DNA of 64,000 nucleotides from Cristatella mucedo (GCA_009760855.2 WPIO01000005.1:12566001-12630000); one strand, 5' to 3'. Positions 1 to 49,525 are shown, counted from the first letter of the stretch. Notes: generated from the letters alone by a model not told the origin. Translations and numbers: made by a program.

Positions 1-1619
1 AAAATATAGACATCTGGAAGTTACCAGCAGCCATTTCCATTACACTCGTGTAAAATCATTATCTCAGGAATCTTCAGCTGTGTATCTGGTTTCCTGATTT
101 CAGCACCCGACAGCCCTCTGAACGACCAGTCTCGTACCTGACAACCCTCTGCACGACCTTGTCATCGGGCTGGGTAGCGTTACCGAGCAACAAGTCTCCT
201 GGTTCTAGCACCCAGCACTTCATGAGCCACACCAGCCAAGCCCAGTCCTCTCAGTCTATGCACTCGTAACTGCTGTCAGCATAGAGGAATCCAGCCCTTT
301 CTCCCTCCCTCTTTTCTGCTCCTCTCCTCATACCCTTCCGGCAGCCTTTATGCTTCATGCATGCATTGTTCTTGCAATGTCGAGCCATTGCTCATGCCAA
401 AACCTCCCCACAGCTGGCAGCAGTTTGGGGTAGATGGATGTCCCCACAGATGCTGCCAAAGCATGGATTTGTGCCAGACTGCCGAGTCATCCGCCAGAGA
501 GCTATTGTCCGCCCTTCAACAGCTCGAGAGCCGGCTGCTGCTTCGGCAGCTCTGATCCCTCGCAGGACAACCGCCCACTGCTCACGGGCCCCTTAGTCAC
601 GTTGTTTCTCAACCCCAAGGACCTTTAACCACGGCCCATGTGCTACATTGGTTGCCTTATTGCTCCCGACTTCTTCTAGATTAACAGTAGTAAGTTCACT
701 CGTGTTACCATCATTAGCTATTAGTAATCTCACCACTACTCTTACAAGACTTAGCAACCAGTACATCTTAATTTCTAAATTACTACAGCTAACCGTTGCT
801 TGAAGTATTGTGTATCGGCATCCATAGCAATGGCACACTACATAAAGTATTCCACTATTCAACCGCATGCCCAGTAGACGTAAGTATTATGCCGAAGCCA
901 CTGGGCATATGCACATCCGCAAAATTCGATCAAGTTCTGCTCAGCTGCAATTTCCATATATTCGTTTTAAGTTGTACTCTTTATTTTGCCAAAGTTTTGA
1001 ATGGGGGGGTCCTGAGCCATTCATTTTGGTAGAGCAAGCAGCCAATCAGATCTTAGTACTCAGCTCCTCAAAAACCGCATCCTTAACCGAGCGAGATCGA
1101 GAGGCATGCTTTAGTGTAATGCTCACCAATGTAAGACTTCAGATGGGGCACAAGAGGATGCTTGGGCTCTTCGACCTGTATATCCAAAATTGTAGATGCA
1201 TGACCAATAGTGGGGATACTGGCGCTTTTGAGCACAGCGTACGAATCGTAGAAGTTGAACCAATACATTCAGATACGCAGACGCTAGCAGAGATCGGCAG
1301 CAATCAAGAGTGCCCACACCTTAATATAACAAGCATTAACATAACGCGTTAGTGGAGAGCAGTCTATTCGACAGCCACATAGGATAGCATCCTTACAGTA
1401 CCATCAAAAGCATACTGCTCATTTCGAACCCCGAAGTACAGCCAAGCCTCACGTGCGTCCAAGTGAATTTGGGTACTGTCTAGGTTTTTACACCGTAAGC
1501 CTGCTGCACACTTGACTGAATAGCTTGTGACTGCTTTTCGCAAATGTGTGTATGGTGTAATGTAGTGGCCGGCTCTCCAACGTTTGGCCTCGAAACACTG
1601 GTACATGTGTGCTGGTCTA

Positions 1620-1722
1620 GGAATGCATTGGTATGCCTGGAGTGGGTTATTACTCTTGGAATGCATCGGTATGCCTGGAGTGCGTTATTACTCCAGCAAT
1701 GCATCGGTATGCCAGCCCACTC
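1620..1722. repeat. 38-bp tandem repeat, 2.7 copies
   Basis: Units starting at 1621, 1659 and 1697 share gaatgcatcggtatgcc and a ggagtg..ttattactc half, with a few substitutions between units. Confidence 0.85.
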
Positions 1723-2638
1723 GTTCTGGGTCATGCTTCTTCATACTGTGCAAGTAATACTTGGCTGATGAGTATCTCACTGTATGCTTCTGTAAAGTTA
1801 CAAGGTTAGCCGTGATTAGTCCAAAAAACTACAAGTTGATATCTAACTCGTCAAAGCTCGGTCATATGAAAGAATAGAGACCACCTAAAACCGCCAGCTA
1901 GTGAGATGCAAGGAATCCGAAGACAGCCAAAAGCCAAACATGGAAAGGACTCGAGTCTCAGAAAATCGTATAGAGTAGGCTTACGAGAGCATGGGCTTAG
2001 GGTGTGTTGTTAGTTGTGGTGCAACTAACGACAGCTTCGGTTTTTGGCTGAACTTACCACAGGGTATTTTACAGTCGGGAGTGTGATTCGTTATGTACAG
2101 ATCACGAGTGTAGCAAAACTTGACCACAGGCTTTGACAAAGCTATCATCCTAGTACTTGTGGAAGAGCCATCTTGTATTCAAGCACTGCTCACCTGCTTT
2201 GGTGTCAAGTATGCATCATTTTAATTGTGATCGTATCTTATACCCTCTTTAATTATTGTTCTGTCATGCTACAGCTGCCACTTTCACAATGCCATCACAA
2301 ATATGAATTGATATGTTTTCTCTGCCATTCGGTGCTTACAAAAAACAATTATGTATCTATGCAAATAAATGCACACGTGCCACACGAGTACTTGCTATGC
2401 TTATTTGCATATAATGAATGTTTCTATATGCTAATAAAATATTCAAGTGGAAATAAAAATGATCTGTATTCGAGCTGTATCTTTAATCAAGAGAGGGGGT
2501 ATATTGCTTACCCTGGGCCCCCCTCATCCCAGTTATGCTGGCCCCTGGCCGCATGGCTGTCAGTCTGGGCTATTGCCGGAGGAGCTATAGTTTGATTTAT
2601 AATCACTTTATATTTCAATCGTGTGCAGGGAAACTTAT

Positions 2639-2800
2639 CAGTACTACTGGGAAGCCCTACGTCCAATACGGAACTAGCCAATGTTCTAGAAAGTTTGCTT
2701 CCTTTAACTATCTTAACTTTAACTATCTTAGCAGTACTACTTAGAAACCCTATATACAACATCAAACTAGTCAAATGTTCTAGACAATTTTGCACTTCTA
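2639..2800. repeat. Diverged 93-bp direct duplication
   Basis: cagtactact at 2639 and again at 2732 are each followed by aligned segments containing (a)atgttctaga about 50 bp further on. The two units have diverged noticeably. Confidence 0.6.
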
Positions 2801-3024
2801 AGTACACCATACGCCCTTGCCTAGCCTACCTATGGTTTACAGCAGACATTAAAATAGCCTGTACTAATTAACCAAAAGTTTGAGAAAGCATACAAACGAT
2901 CAGGACTGACTAGCCGTTGACTGACTAACGATGACTGTTGAAGATATACAAATCCATCCCAGCTTACGCCACGTGTAGCTTCTATAAAAAAAGAATCTTA
3001 GCTGATTCAACAGCCTCATTTGTA

Positions 3025-3330
3025 GACCGTTGGCGACATAAGCTTTAGTTCTGCAGGTCCTAGACTGTGGAACTCGCCTCCACAACTCTTACGCAACGAC
3101 AACTACTCTCCTGCTGCCGACTATGGCACATCATTTCCAGCGGTCCTGAGCTGCTACTTCCATGCTACTCACGCCCTCAACTGCTCTCCTGACTCTGATG
3201 TGCTTCCCTTTTTCTCTTTGTTGTGCGAGATGAACTCTGTTGGCTACCGAATGCGTACCGAAAGACGCTTAGGCTGTGAGTGCGCTATGTTTAGTTCGAT
3301 GGCATGCGGGCTGGTACCGCTCCCGTCCTA
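3025..3330 (+). mobile_element. LINE-B 3' fragment
   Basis: Matches the C-terminal RT/3' UTR segment also seen at 36190-36470 (gcaggtcctagactgtgg, then ggcacatc..ttttcagcggtcctgag). A short minus-strand SINE-1 tail (agctgattcaacagcctcat) abuts its left end at about 3000. It is 5' truncated. Confidence 0.75.
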
Positions 3331-3789
3331 AACAGCTGTTGGGAGCATCATCGACAGGGGCGTGTGCACAGCTGTTTGGTCTGCTTCTAATGGGGCGTTG
3401 ACGCAGGCCGATAACCCGCTGGTGAACAGATGGTGGATTCACCATCGGGGTCGGCCAAGGCACAGCCGGAGTCGAGGAGAGGAGACTCGAGTGTGAGAAG
3501 GGGGCGAAGGGAGTCGTGAGTCTTTCGGCTCCGTGCGTCGGATAATAAATAAACTGTTGGCGTTGTGTATCGGCTGGCACTCTGCTGTGCGAACCGAACA
3601 ACACTGTGCAAAACTCTCCTACGTAACACCCGCATAGTCGATCCTTAACGGTTACCACCAACGCTTGCAGTAGGCAACACAGGATGAGGACCCTTTCTTT
3701 CGGCTTGGGTAGTGAAGAATGAGCAGCTTACCGCTGGGCTAAGACCCAGGTTTTACTTCAATGAAAGATGTCGAAGATATATATATATA

Positions 3790-5070
3790 TTAATTGATGT
3801 CGTTATCTGTGGAGCCTAAAGTATGGGATACCTCAGGGTTCGCTCTTAGGCCCCCTTCTTTTCTCTATCTGAGCAGCGATGGCACACTAGGTAAGGCGGT
3901 TGCTTTTCACGACGTCGATCTCGAGGTCATATATTCTAACCCTGAGACGGGCGATCCTTTATCGCCTCCTCAAGCGGTGTTGATAGCCACAAAGGCTCTT
4001 CTGTCACTATACAAAAGAGGCTGTTAAATCAGCGAAGATATTTGTATTATATATACTCGATACAAACCACCAATAACATCGTTAAACGCAAAAATAGCTT
4101 TCATTTCTATGCCGATTACACTTAGCTCTAAGATACTTCGATCCTTCTAAGCCGTGCTCCTCACCCAAACCAGTTAATTCCCTTTTAGCCTACGAGAAGG
4201 TTATTCGCAATTAAATAGGGAAACTAACTTCCAAAAGCTTTAAAACGATATGACCAACCTAATAGTTGGGTGCAAGCCTAAGTGTCATCCTATAGTTAAA
4301 ATACCTCTCCCTCAAGACTGATTCGTCTAACATCACTCCCGTGACGTCTGCCGCCCGTAATCTGGGCGTGCTTTTCACAAACTGCTTGTCTGTTGATGAG
4401 TACTTTGCCTCCAGTGTCAAGTCTATCTGCTGTAAGCGCTCCAATGTCAAGTGCCCAGCTTTCAGGCGAGGGACATTGCCTAAATCAGGGCCTCCTTAGA
4501 CAAGAGTACGACAGCCAAACTTGTTCAAACGTTTCCGGCATCGCCTCCAGATTACTGCAATTCATTTTATTCAAGAATCTTAGCTTGTGCCCTTAAATTC
4601 TGTAACTGATGTAAAATTTGGATGTTCATCTGGTCCACCGTCAAAAGCATAGCTGCTAAATCTCAAGACTTCTGTCTGTGCCTCGCTAGCTCCATATCAA
4701 GCACCGTATCCACTGTAAAATCTTCTCTATGGCTTACAGTTTGCTTCACTTCCTTGCATCGGCCTACTCATCCATCCAACCTTCTTGCTCCAACAGTGTG
4801 CTCACATACGATACTCTCGTCAGCTTTGTTAAGTATCGTCGTTTCTCGCATTAAATTGAAATTAAATCTTTTGCTGATCGGGTTTCCGTTCGTCTGGAAT
4901 TTGCTTCTGGTTCGTGTCACTACCCACGGTGACTTGGCCGAATTTAAGTCTCAGCTAAAGACGCATCTGCTCCGGTCAGTTTTCCCCCTCACCTCAGTTA
5001 ACTGGTCTTTGTTGCTCTTGCATGCTATGCGTGCTTACACGAGCATGATTCAGAGCATGTTATAAATCAG
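3790..5070 (+). mobile_element. LINE-A copy, decayed, split by a SINE
   Basis: Recognisable RT pieces in order are IPQGSLLGPLLFSI (about 3825-3867), FHFYADYT (about 4100, the YADD active site decayed to YADY), NLGVLFTN (about 4360), and WNLLL with FKSQLKTHLLRSVF (about 4890-4985). Multiple frameshifts and stops make it a dead copy. SINE-1 at 3871-4055 separates the first two blocks. Confidence 0.75.
3871..4055 (+). mobile_element. SINE-1 copy inserted in LINE-A
   Basis: tRNA-like head (gatggcacactaggtaaggc), degenerate B box, and the body ending ctatacaaaagaggctgtta with an AT-rich tail. It lies between two adjacent RT motifs of the host LINE, so it inserted later. Confidence 0.8.
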
Positions 5071-5455
5071 GAGTCGTGTAAATCGGTGCACCCCCGAATG
5101 TCTTCTTGTGTGCATTTGTATGCTGACCTAAGCAGGATACTTGTGTGCTTGTGCTTTTATAAGCATGATACCTTGCATGCCATTAGCGTTTGGATATTGC
5201 TTCTCGTACAATGAATTCCACAGCGGCTGAATAGAGACTTAGTTATCTTTGAGCGCCATGCAATAGATCATAGAGAAAAAATATTATTACTATCGTTATT
5301 ATGGTCAAGGTATCCGACACCCTCCAGAGGTAAGAGCTTTAATAATTTTCCAAAATTCAAGAGTGAAGATAGCGGCGGAAATTACTGTTCTTGGTAAAGC
5401 GGTTCGCTGAAACCTTGACTTGCAACCCTAAAAAGGTGAGGAAGTTAAGGGCCGG

Positions 5456-5542
<87 letters not shown>

Positions 5543-6430
5543 TCCCTCTCCCTCTCCCTCTCCCTCTCTAGCAATCCATCTTCTAGTGCACGCATGTAAG
5601 AGCGTAGTGCTTTTGAATAGTGAATTCGCTCATAATTGGTTTAAGTTGAAGAAGTCCGAACTTGGATGCATACAATCTATGTCAGATATGTGACCAGAAA
5701 GACAAGAAGCATACTACTTAAAACAATTTTTTTCTGTTGTAATATTATTAATAATGCATTTGTATAATACTAATGTATAAATATATAATAATAATATAAT
5801 CTAATATAATACTAATAATACTAACATATTTGTATAGTGCCACCAGACAACTTATCTCTTTCTAGGCACTTTACGTATGCTGTAAAGGAAGCATGGCCGC
5901 ACGGTTTGTTGTAGTATGATAATGATGATGTATTTGTATATGGCTTTAAAAGACAAATCTCTTCTGAGGCATGTCATGAAGGCTGGAAACTACTACCCAC
6001 TGGATAAAGGAGCCTGTATCATAGAAACAACAATAGATTGCCTACTTATTCATACTATTTGTCTCTCATAAAATGTATGAGGCAATTATCTCTCGATGCT
6101 CGCTGCTTGGGGGACTCCCTATGGCTTAGCGTAGAGAGAGAATTTTGCTATGCTTATAAGGTTATTGCAAAAATCGGGTGTCCTTCATTGGCTTGTGCAG
6201 TTGTGCCAATATTGCATACAGCAAGCAGTCATTAGCGAGGATTGGGTGAGGGGGAGGCAACGGCCTCAACAACAAGCAACCTCAGCAACCTCCTCCACCA
6301 TACCCGCACCCCTCCCCTCCCGTTCCATGCATGACCTTCGAAGCAGCGGCGGACCCCCTCAACGATTGGTTAGCTTAAGCTTGACGCTTGAAAATAGCAA
6401 ATATTTTTAGTTTCAAAATTAAAAAAATTT
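5070..6430. other. Intergenic, upstream of GOT2
   Basis: Holds a SINE-2-like tail at about 5225-5275, the (CT)n tract, and a LINE-A 3' tail on the minus strand at about 5820-5900. ORFs at 6038-6410 are not recognisable as any family. Confidence 0.5.
5460..5572. repeat. (CT)n microsatellite
   Basis: About 75 bp of pure CT followed by about 35 bp of CTCTCC-type variants. The 5391-5693 ORF through it is an artefact of low complexity. Confidence 0.97.
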
Positions 6431-6542
6431 CTGTGTCTAATGTGATGCATGATAGTGTCGCGAATTCGGCAAAGCCAGAAGCACTCGCGTGCAATCGGCG
6501 TGGCCAACTACGCTGCGGTGCTTGGTGCTGCTTTGATTAGCT

Positions 6543-19858
<13,316 letters not shown>

Positions 19859-19991
19859 GTGTGACCAGGTCAGAGGGGTCACTTCCTGCTAGACGCCTAC
19901 TGCCAGTGTGCTGTGTTAAAAGAGCAAGTATCGGTTAGCTCTTGTGTGACTTTTTGTCATCGGGCCACTGTAGCCAGTTTTTTGCAATTGT

Positions 19992-19997
19992 AATAAA
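19992..19997 (+). terminator. AATAAA poly(A) signal of GOT2
   Basis: First AATAAA after the GOT2 stop, 134 bp downstream of it. It is expected to direct cleavage some 10-30 bp further on, in the same few bases as the MRPL3 3' end on the other strand. Confidence 0.7.
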
Positions 19998-20024
19998 TCA
20001 GGCAGTGGTAAAGTACAAAAAGAA

Positions 20025-20030
20025 TTTATT
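20025..20030 (-). terminator. AATAAA poly(A) signal of MRPL3
   Basis: Reads tttatt on the plus strand, so AATAAA on the minus strand, 123 bp after the MRPL3 stop codon. It faces the GOT2 signal with 27 bp between the two hexamers. Confidence 0.65.
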
Positions 20031-20152
20031 TTTTACAACACCAGCAATTCGTGGCCCACAGCGGCCGCCCAAGCGAGTTTCTCGGCTCATTCAAAGTTGG
20101 TTATTTACAGCTGTGCCAGTTGGTCAGTAGCAACTGCACTACCAGTCAGCAA

Positions 20153-44632
<24,480 letters not shown>

Positions 44633-45289
44633 GGGGCTGGACGTGGCGATGCAATATTAAGCATCGCTGTGTGAGTGCATAGTGGTAACTCATTGGCCTT
44701 GGGGACAACTTACCAGTATTGGCACACGGATAACGATATATTAACATATAAGTAAAATATTCTTTTTAATTTCATTTGCTTTGATCATGAGCTGATGGCA
44801 TACCTAAGTTAGAACACTGCTTCAGAGATTTGAACATAGATATATCACGGACGTCGGTCTGATGTACGATAAAGGCCATGTTAAAGAGTATGAAATAGTA
44901 AGACTAAAAATTATTTATTTTATTTATTTAAGCAAATAAAATTATATTTTATGAAAAAACACAACATAATACGGAAAACGTTGGTCACATTGCGCGACGA
45001 TGCCACGTGCGTACCATTAAGTCTGCACACTGAAGACGGCGTTGGACGGAGATAGACGGAACGCTTTACCCGTGCCGTTTTAGTTTACCAGTAAGCTTTA
45101 CCTTTTTCCTGTATTGTGTATTTCACACTGAAGTGCAATAATCGCAATCCGTTGGGATAATATTTTAGTGGTATATACGAAACTGCGTTTCCGCTTTCAG
45201 CTCTTTGTGATCGTATAGACCCAGCGGGCCGCTTATCCTTGCAGCGTCTTTTATTCTTATTAGTGCGCTATAGGTATTCGAGTGAACTG
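44633..45289. other. Intergenic between MRPL3 and the 45-46 kb unit
   Basis: AT-rich to about 44985, then a CG-containing stretch (44990-45065) that could be a shared promoter. No TATA box at a defined place. Confidence 0.35.
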
Positions 45290-46560
45290 GAGCAGAAAAT
45301 GCTAGATGATTTGACTGAAGACACGTTCGACCGGAGCCATCCGCATGGGGGTGCGGTCGGCTATCAGCACAGCTTGTACACCTGAAGACTGCAACTTAGG
45401 TGCGTTGATCCGCGTATTTGTCTAATAACGCTAGAGCACACAGTTCGGGTGCACATAAACTCAGGTCCGTCTTGCTTCTTTAAGTCGTGACTTGGTAGCA
45501 TGTGCTAAACTATATCCAAGAAGCAAATCAGCAGACCCACGTGTTAAAGGGTTTCTGCATTAGGCTCACGGGACACTTCTTTTGAATATCGTTTATATCA
45601 ATTATTGTCATATGCAAAATGTAAGTTCAAACATTTCGTTTTACCTTGCAGCAGATATTTTCAAGGTCGAGGAAGGCCACTACTGGGACTGTAGCTTCAC
45701 TCAGTCGGGTAAGCGTTGTGGCAGGCAATGTGAGTTGTTAATTGTGCAAAGTTAGAAGCACATTAACTCAGGTCATGCTTCGCATTAGCCTGACTTGGTA
45801 GCGTGTGCCAAATTATAACACAAGTACTTCTAGCCGAGCTGATGAGCAGTGCAGCTTTGCTATGTGCTTAGTGACACATTAGTTTTAAGCATCTTCGCTT
45901 CCTCATTTAATTACGCATCTTAGTTTCTTTGAATTTTTCGCGTTGCAGGTTACAGACGAAGATTTTGGTAAGCACTAGTTTGCAGTGATCGTGGCGTGCA
46001 CGTGCTGAGGATTCCATCGCTCATTACTTATCGTAAATTTTTGGTCGAGGAGTTGAGTATGCACGATCGCCTGTTAACGGTCATGCAATAATTGATCCTC
46101 GATATATAACCAGCATGATTCCGAAACGTCCATAGATTACGTACCTATGGCACGTGGTGGATTGTGCAACATTCTGTCACCAGTCTTCCAATGTATGAGT
46201 TTCATTCATTGACGAGCATACGCATGATCAGCAGCTGCCAGCCTGTCAATTTAACCGTTTTAGTACAATGTACCGCTGTGTTTGTTTGCTTGTAGACAGT
46301 TCTATGTTTAAAAAATGTTCTTTGGGCAGGGGACATCTGATCGGCGCTTCGTGCCAGGCCTTGGAATCAAAGAAGTGATTGGCCGTCGACATTGTGCACC
46401 TTACCGCTATGTATTGATGAAGTAATGTAAATATTATGTCCAGTTATCTGGTGTCAGCCAGACGATTCTGATGCTCAGAAAATGTACAGTGTTCTTACTG
46501 TTCATAAATCTGAAGTACCGTATGAGGCAACGAACTTTGCAGTTAATAATAAAATGTGAG
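45290..46560 (+). other. Possible small spliced transcription unit, unidentified
   Basis: Four splice-like blocks lie in series: a candidate first exon with an ATG at 45300 (LDDLTEDTFDRSHPHG); 45652 or 45655 to 45708 (tandem acceptor cagcag, donor gtaagc); 45949-45967 (19 nt, acceptor cgttgcag, donor gtaagc); and a last exon from 46330 (acceptor ttgggcag). An AATAAA follows at 46548-46553. At least two joined reading frames stay open, so I cannot choose a protein, and none resembles a family I know. It would be divergent from MRPL3, about 0.7 kb away, with CG-containing sequence between. It may be a small host gene, a long non-coding RNA or chance. Confidence 0.25.
46548..46553 (+). terminator. 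AATAAA, possible poly(A) signal of the unidentified 45-46 kb unit
   Basis: AATAAA followed by a GT-containing stretch, about 130 bp after a stop in the candidate last exon. It supports a plus-strand 3' end but is a common hexamer in AT-rich DNA. Confidence 0.3.
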
Positions 46561-46639
46561 GATTCACAGCACTGCTTTGCTCGTGTCACTATTCAAAAGC
46601 CCGTTTAAACGATTGCAGATACTTGCTGGTTTATCTACC

Positions 46640-47700
46640 GGCAGGCGGTATTATGCAGCCCTGTTGAAACAGGCGGTCACAACAAGGTGTCGATAGCAAC
46701 AGTTTATTGTGTGCCTGTTATTTAAGCACCGGACCGACGGAGTAATCTACGAAGCCCTTATACAATCAGCTACTCAACTGCTGCATCGCTAAAGATGGTC
46801 CAGACCCCGAAGGCTGGCCGCTATAGGACCTCAAGATAGCAGCTGAGTAGCCGAAGGACCCTCAACTGCAGTCTTAAGTTAATAATAATAATGCACTTGA
46901 TAAATAGCCTTCAACCTAATCTCTTTCTAGGCGCTTTACATTTGCTGCGAAGTGAAATAAATGCAATTAATTGGTAAGTAAAATCATGCTTAAAAAACAA
47001 AATTAATTAAATATTGAGTGACACGCCAAGGGTCAGCATGCAAATGTGGTTAGTGCCTGCATGCATAAGCACATAAAGAACTAATCACAGGGGCCCACTA
47101 AATGCTGTCCTAAATAGGTGATTTTTAAGTTCCTTTTAAATGTGGTCAGGGGATGTGCTGACGCAGGTCGGGAGGAGTTCCAGGCTTTGGGAGCACGAAC
47201 CAAATGCATGGTCTCCAAAGGATTTAAGGTTTATACGAGGTATTTTGGGTTTAGCTGTTTGTCATCGTAGAATAGACTCTTTCCGGGTGGAGTCGACAGG
47301 CATCGACTATCGAACCTGCAGCCCCGAGCAGTCGTCTATACTGTCTTTGCCCTCTTGTCCTTGAGCGTAGCTGCTACTTTGTCGGACCCCTCATGGTGTC
47401 CGTCCTCTGGTCTCGTCCCTTCGCCTGTAATTTACTAGATGGCTGCTGCACCAGTGCCAATGGAATAGAGTAGTCGACCCACATCCTGACGGCCCTTTGT
47501 CCAATCAAAGCTCCATTCTAACCTGAGCGGATCTCGCTGTCAGACTTGACACCTCACTCCTCTCCAGGTTAACTAATGTGACCCCTACCCAATTCCACTT
47601 GGCTAGTCCGCCTGCTGCGGGTTGCTCTAGGTGCCCTAGTCAGACCGACTAAGGCCAACTTTCGCGGCTAACCTGAGAGCCGCCCCAGTGCAGACATGCA
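46640..47700. repeat. Repeat X, copy 1 (about 0.7 kb, interrupted)
   Basis: Aligns with 61130-62050: gcaacagtttattgtgtgcc, gaccccgaaggctggc, gtagccgaaggaccc, then cctgcagccccgagcagtcg, ctccattctaacctgagc and gagccgccccagtgca. LINE-A at 46878-47245 interrupts it. Could be a solo LTR or a DNA transposon; no coding region. Orientation unknown. Confidence 0.7.
46878..47245 (-). mobile_element. LINE-A 3' end inserted in repeat X
   Basis: taataataataatgcacttg tail at the left, stem-loop region, 3' UTR (gggtcagcatgcaaatgtgg), and RT end (ccaggctttgggagcacgaa) at the right. Confidence 0.8.
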
Positions 47701-48047
47701 CGCTCACAAAAGAGGCTATTGTGTTCGCTTTCGACGATTTGAGGCCGTGGATTCGAGCCTTGCGGTAATTGCGAAAGCCTGGATATAGATTGGACGCTAT
47801 TCGAATCAATTATAGACATGTATCCACACCAATACACAGAAATCGTACGACGCATAGCAGCCCTCTGGGTCAGAAGACTAAGAAGGCGCAACCCGGAAAA
47901 GGCGTTCTGATCGAGGTTCCGCTCCAGAATGTCATTTTCTGGTGAAAAATCCGATGGATCTGTCTAAGACGAACTTAAAAGGATTAACCGACCTTTGCTG
48001 TTATAGTTTCAGAATAACTATCTTATGTTGTCCGCAATTAATGTAGC

Positions 48048-48120
48048 GCCTCCATAGCTCAGTGGCTAGAGCGCTGGTCTAGTAAACCAGAGGTCGCGAG
48101 TTCAATCCTCGCTGGAGGCT
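48048..48120 (+). tRNA. tRNA-Thr (anticodon AGT)
   Basis: 73 nt that fold as a complete cloverleaf. The acceptor stem is GCCTCCA/TGGAGGC, the D arm GCTC/GAGC, the anticodon stem CTGGT/ACCAG with loop CTAGTAA (AGT at 34-36), and the T arm GCGAG/CTCGC with TTCAATC. A box tagctcagtgg and B box gttcaatcc are intact. There is no intron and CCA is not encoded, as in eukaryotes. A TTTTT at 48124-48128 can terminate RNA polymerase III. All stems are perfectly paired, so it is likely functional rather than a SINE relic. Confidence 0.93.
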
Positions 48121-48735
48121 ACATTTTTATCAAACCACTACATATATAATTCCTTAAGAATATTTCATCGCTGTCACATAAATAATAATCATCTTTGTCA
48201 CAAGATACTTAACTGCTGTTATGCTTCATATTTTTTATGTTATATCTATACTCACATAATTATAATGTTTGGAAGCGATGGTTAACTAGCTATCATATGA
48301 GCATCTGACTGCCAAAGATTAAGCATGAATCGTTCACCCAAATGAATGAAATCAAATCCTATAAATATGCATTGGCAAAGCATACAAAAACTGCCATTTT
48401 ATTCCGTCAGCCAATAGTAGGATAGAAATTAAGTGGCTTCAATCAGTTGCATCATCAAAAACGTCTCGTATCGACCTTTATTATGCTCGTTTTTGTTAAG
48501 AAATATATTTGCAGCAGGCTTGAGCTTCCAAGAGCTTTTTGAGAAGATATGCTCAGCTGCTCTAGTGGGGATACCTGTCCGAAATTTGGACCAAAGTCAT
48601 TGGTCATCTTGCTAATCACTTTCTGAATACATCGGCTCTCCCTGAAACTTCCAGAATATTGTAACTCGCCCTAAGCGAAATTTAGCTTCTGACAAATGGG
48701 AGACAAGGTAACACGTAGCTAAAGCCATAAATGCT
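48121..48735. other. Intergenic after tRNA-Thr
   Basis: AT-rich. No repeat or gene recognised; the 60-codon ORF at 48433-48615 has no support. Confidence 0.5.
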
Positions 48736-49210
48736 ACCACTTCAAAGGTGAGATAAGGGTGATGATAAAGCTGAACTCCCCTCATAGGACACCCTAAACT
48801 TACGGCTCAAATACAAACTACTATCTACTTTACTTAATGGTGGTTTGGTAGTGTGACTATCATTATTTACTTTAAATTTAGGTGTCCTATTTGACGACGG
48901 CATGTCGTTTATAATTGTCATTTTGAAGAATGCTTCCAAAGATAGTCATATCCCTGCTCACGACCAGGGACTACATATTGATGTGATCTTAGTGGCTTAC
49001 CTAGCTTTCTAGTTCTGGCTTGACTGGGCAATCAGTTCAGTTTTGGTAGTGCTACCGGCAAAAGCTGATAAAGCCCTTGGAATAAATGTGGCTTCAAGGT
49101 TGGTTAATTTAGTCCAAATAATTCAGCCACGACTTCTCCCCTGACGGTGCTAAGGTGACTCCCGGTTTGATCAACGAAGAAAGAACAGCATTCTTACTCT
49201 GCCGCGAAAA

Positions 49211-49360
49211 ACAAATTAGCTGATCTAACCGCTTCATTTGTACAGAGGCCGAAGAGCCTTAATGGCTATCGCCACAGCTTGCAGCTAGCAGTAAAGTATA
49301 TCTGTAGGATTCAAACTCACGATCTAGGTCGGAGCGAGCACCTTACCCCATAGGCGCTCA
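49211..49360 (-). mobile_element. SINE-1 copy, decayed
   Basis: Minus strand: body end (tttgtacagaggcc region), B-box-like gattcaaactcacg, and weak head. Sits beside the next copy in the same orientation. Confidence 0.65.
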
Positions 49361-49365
49361 CAAAA

Positions 49366-49525
49366 ATACTATCTGATTAAACAGACTGGTTTTGTATAGC
49401 GACAGAAGAGCCTTTACGGCTACCACCACCGCTTGCAGTGGCGATAAAGGATCGCCTATCGCAGGATTCGAACCCACGACCTCGAGGCCGAGGTCGTGAA
49501 AAGCAACCACCGTACCTAATATAGC
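49366..49525 (-). mobile_element. SINE-1 copy, well preserved
   Basis: Minus strand: tttgtatagcgacagaagag body, ggattcgaacccacgacctc B box, head to about 49525. Less decayed than its neighbour, so probably a later insertion. Confidence 0.85.

Larger units (their letters stand above)
1..2990. other. Intergenic, no gene recognised
   Basis: Short ORFs at 357-628 and 796-1352 are open but unlike any family I know and lack splice or codon support. AT-rich stretches and two local tandem repeats (listed separately) are the only structure seen. Confidence 0.5.

Noticed and set aside
5391-5693. 100-codon ORF with a Ser-Leu run
   Set aside because: It is the translation of the (CT)n tract at 5460-5572; no coding evidence on either side.
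46330-46423. Similarity of the last candidate exon (RFVPGLGIKEVIGRR) to the helix-hairpin-helix of BAF (BANF1)
   Set aside because: The match is limited to a few Gly and hydrophobic positions, the rest of BAF is absent, and the frame depends on skipping the 19-nt exon. Too weak to name.
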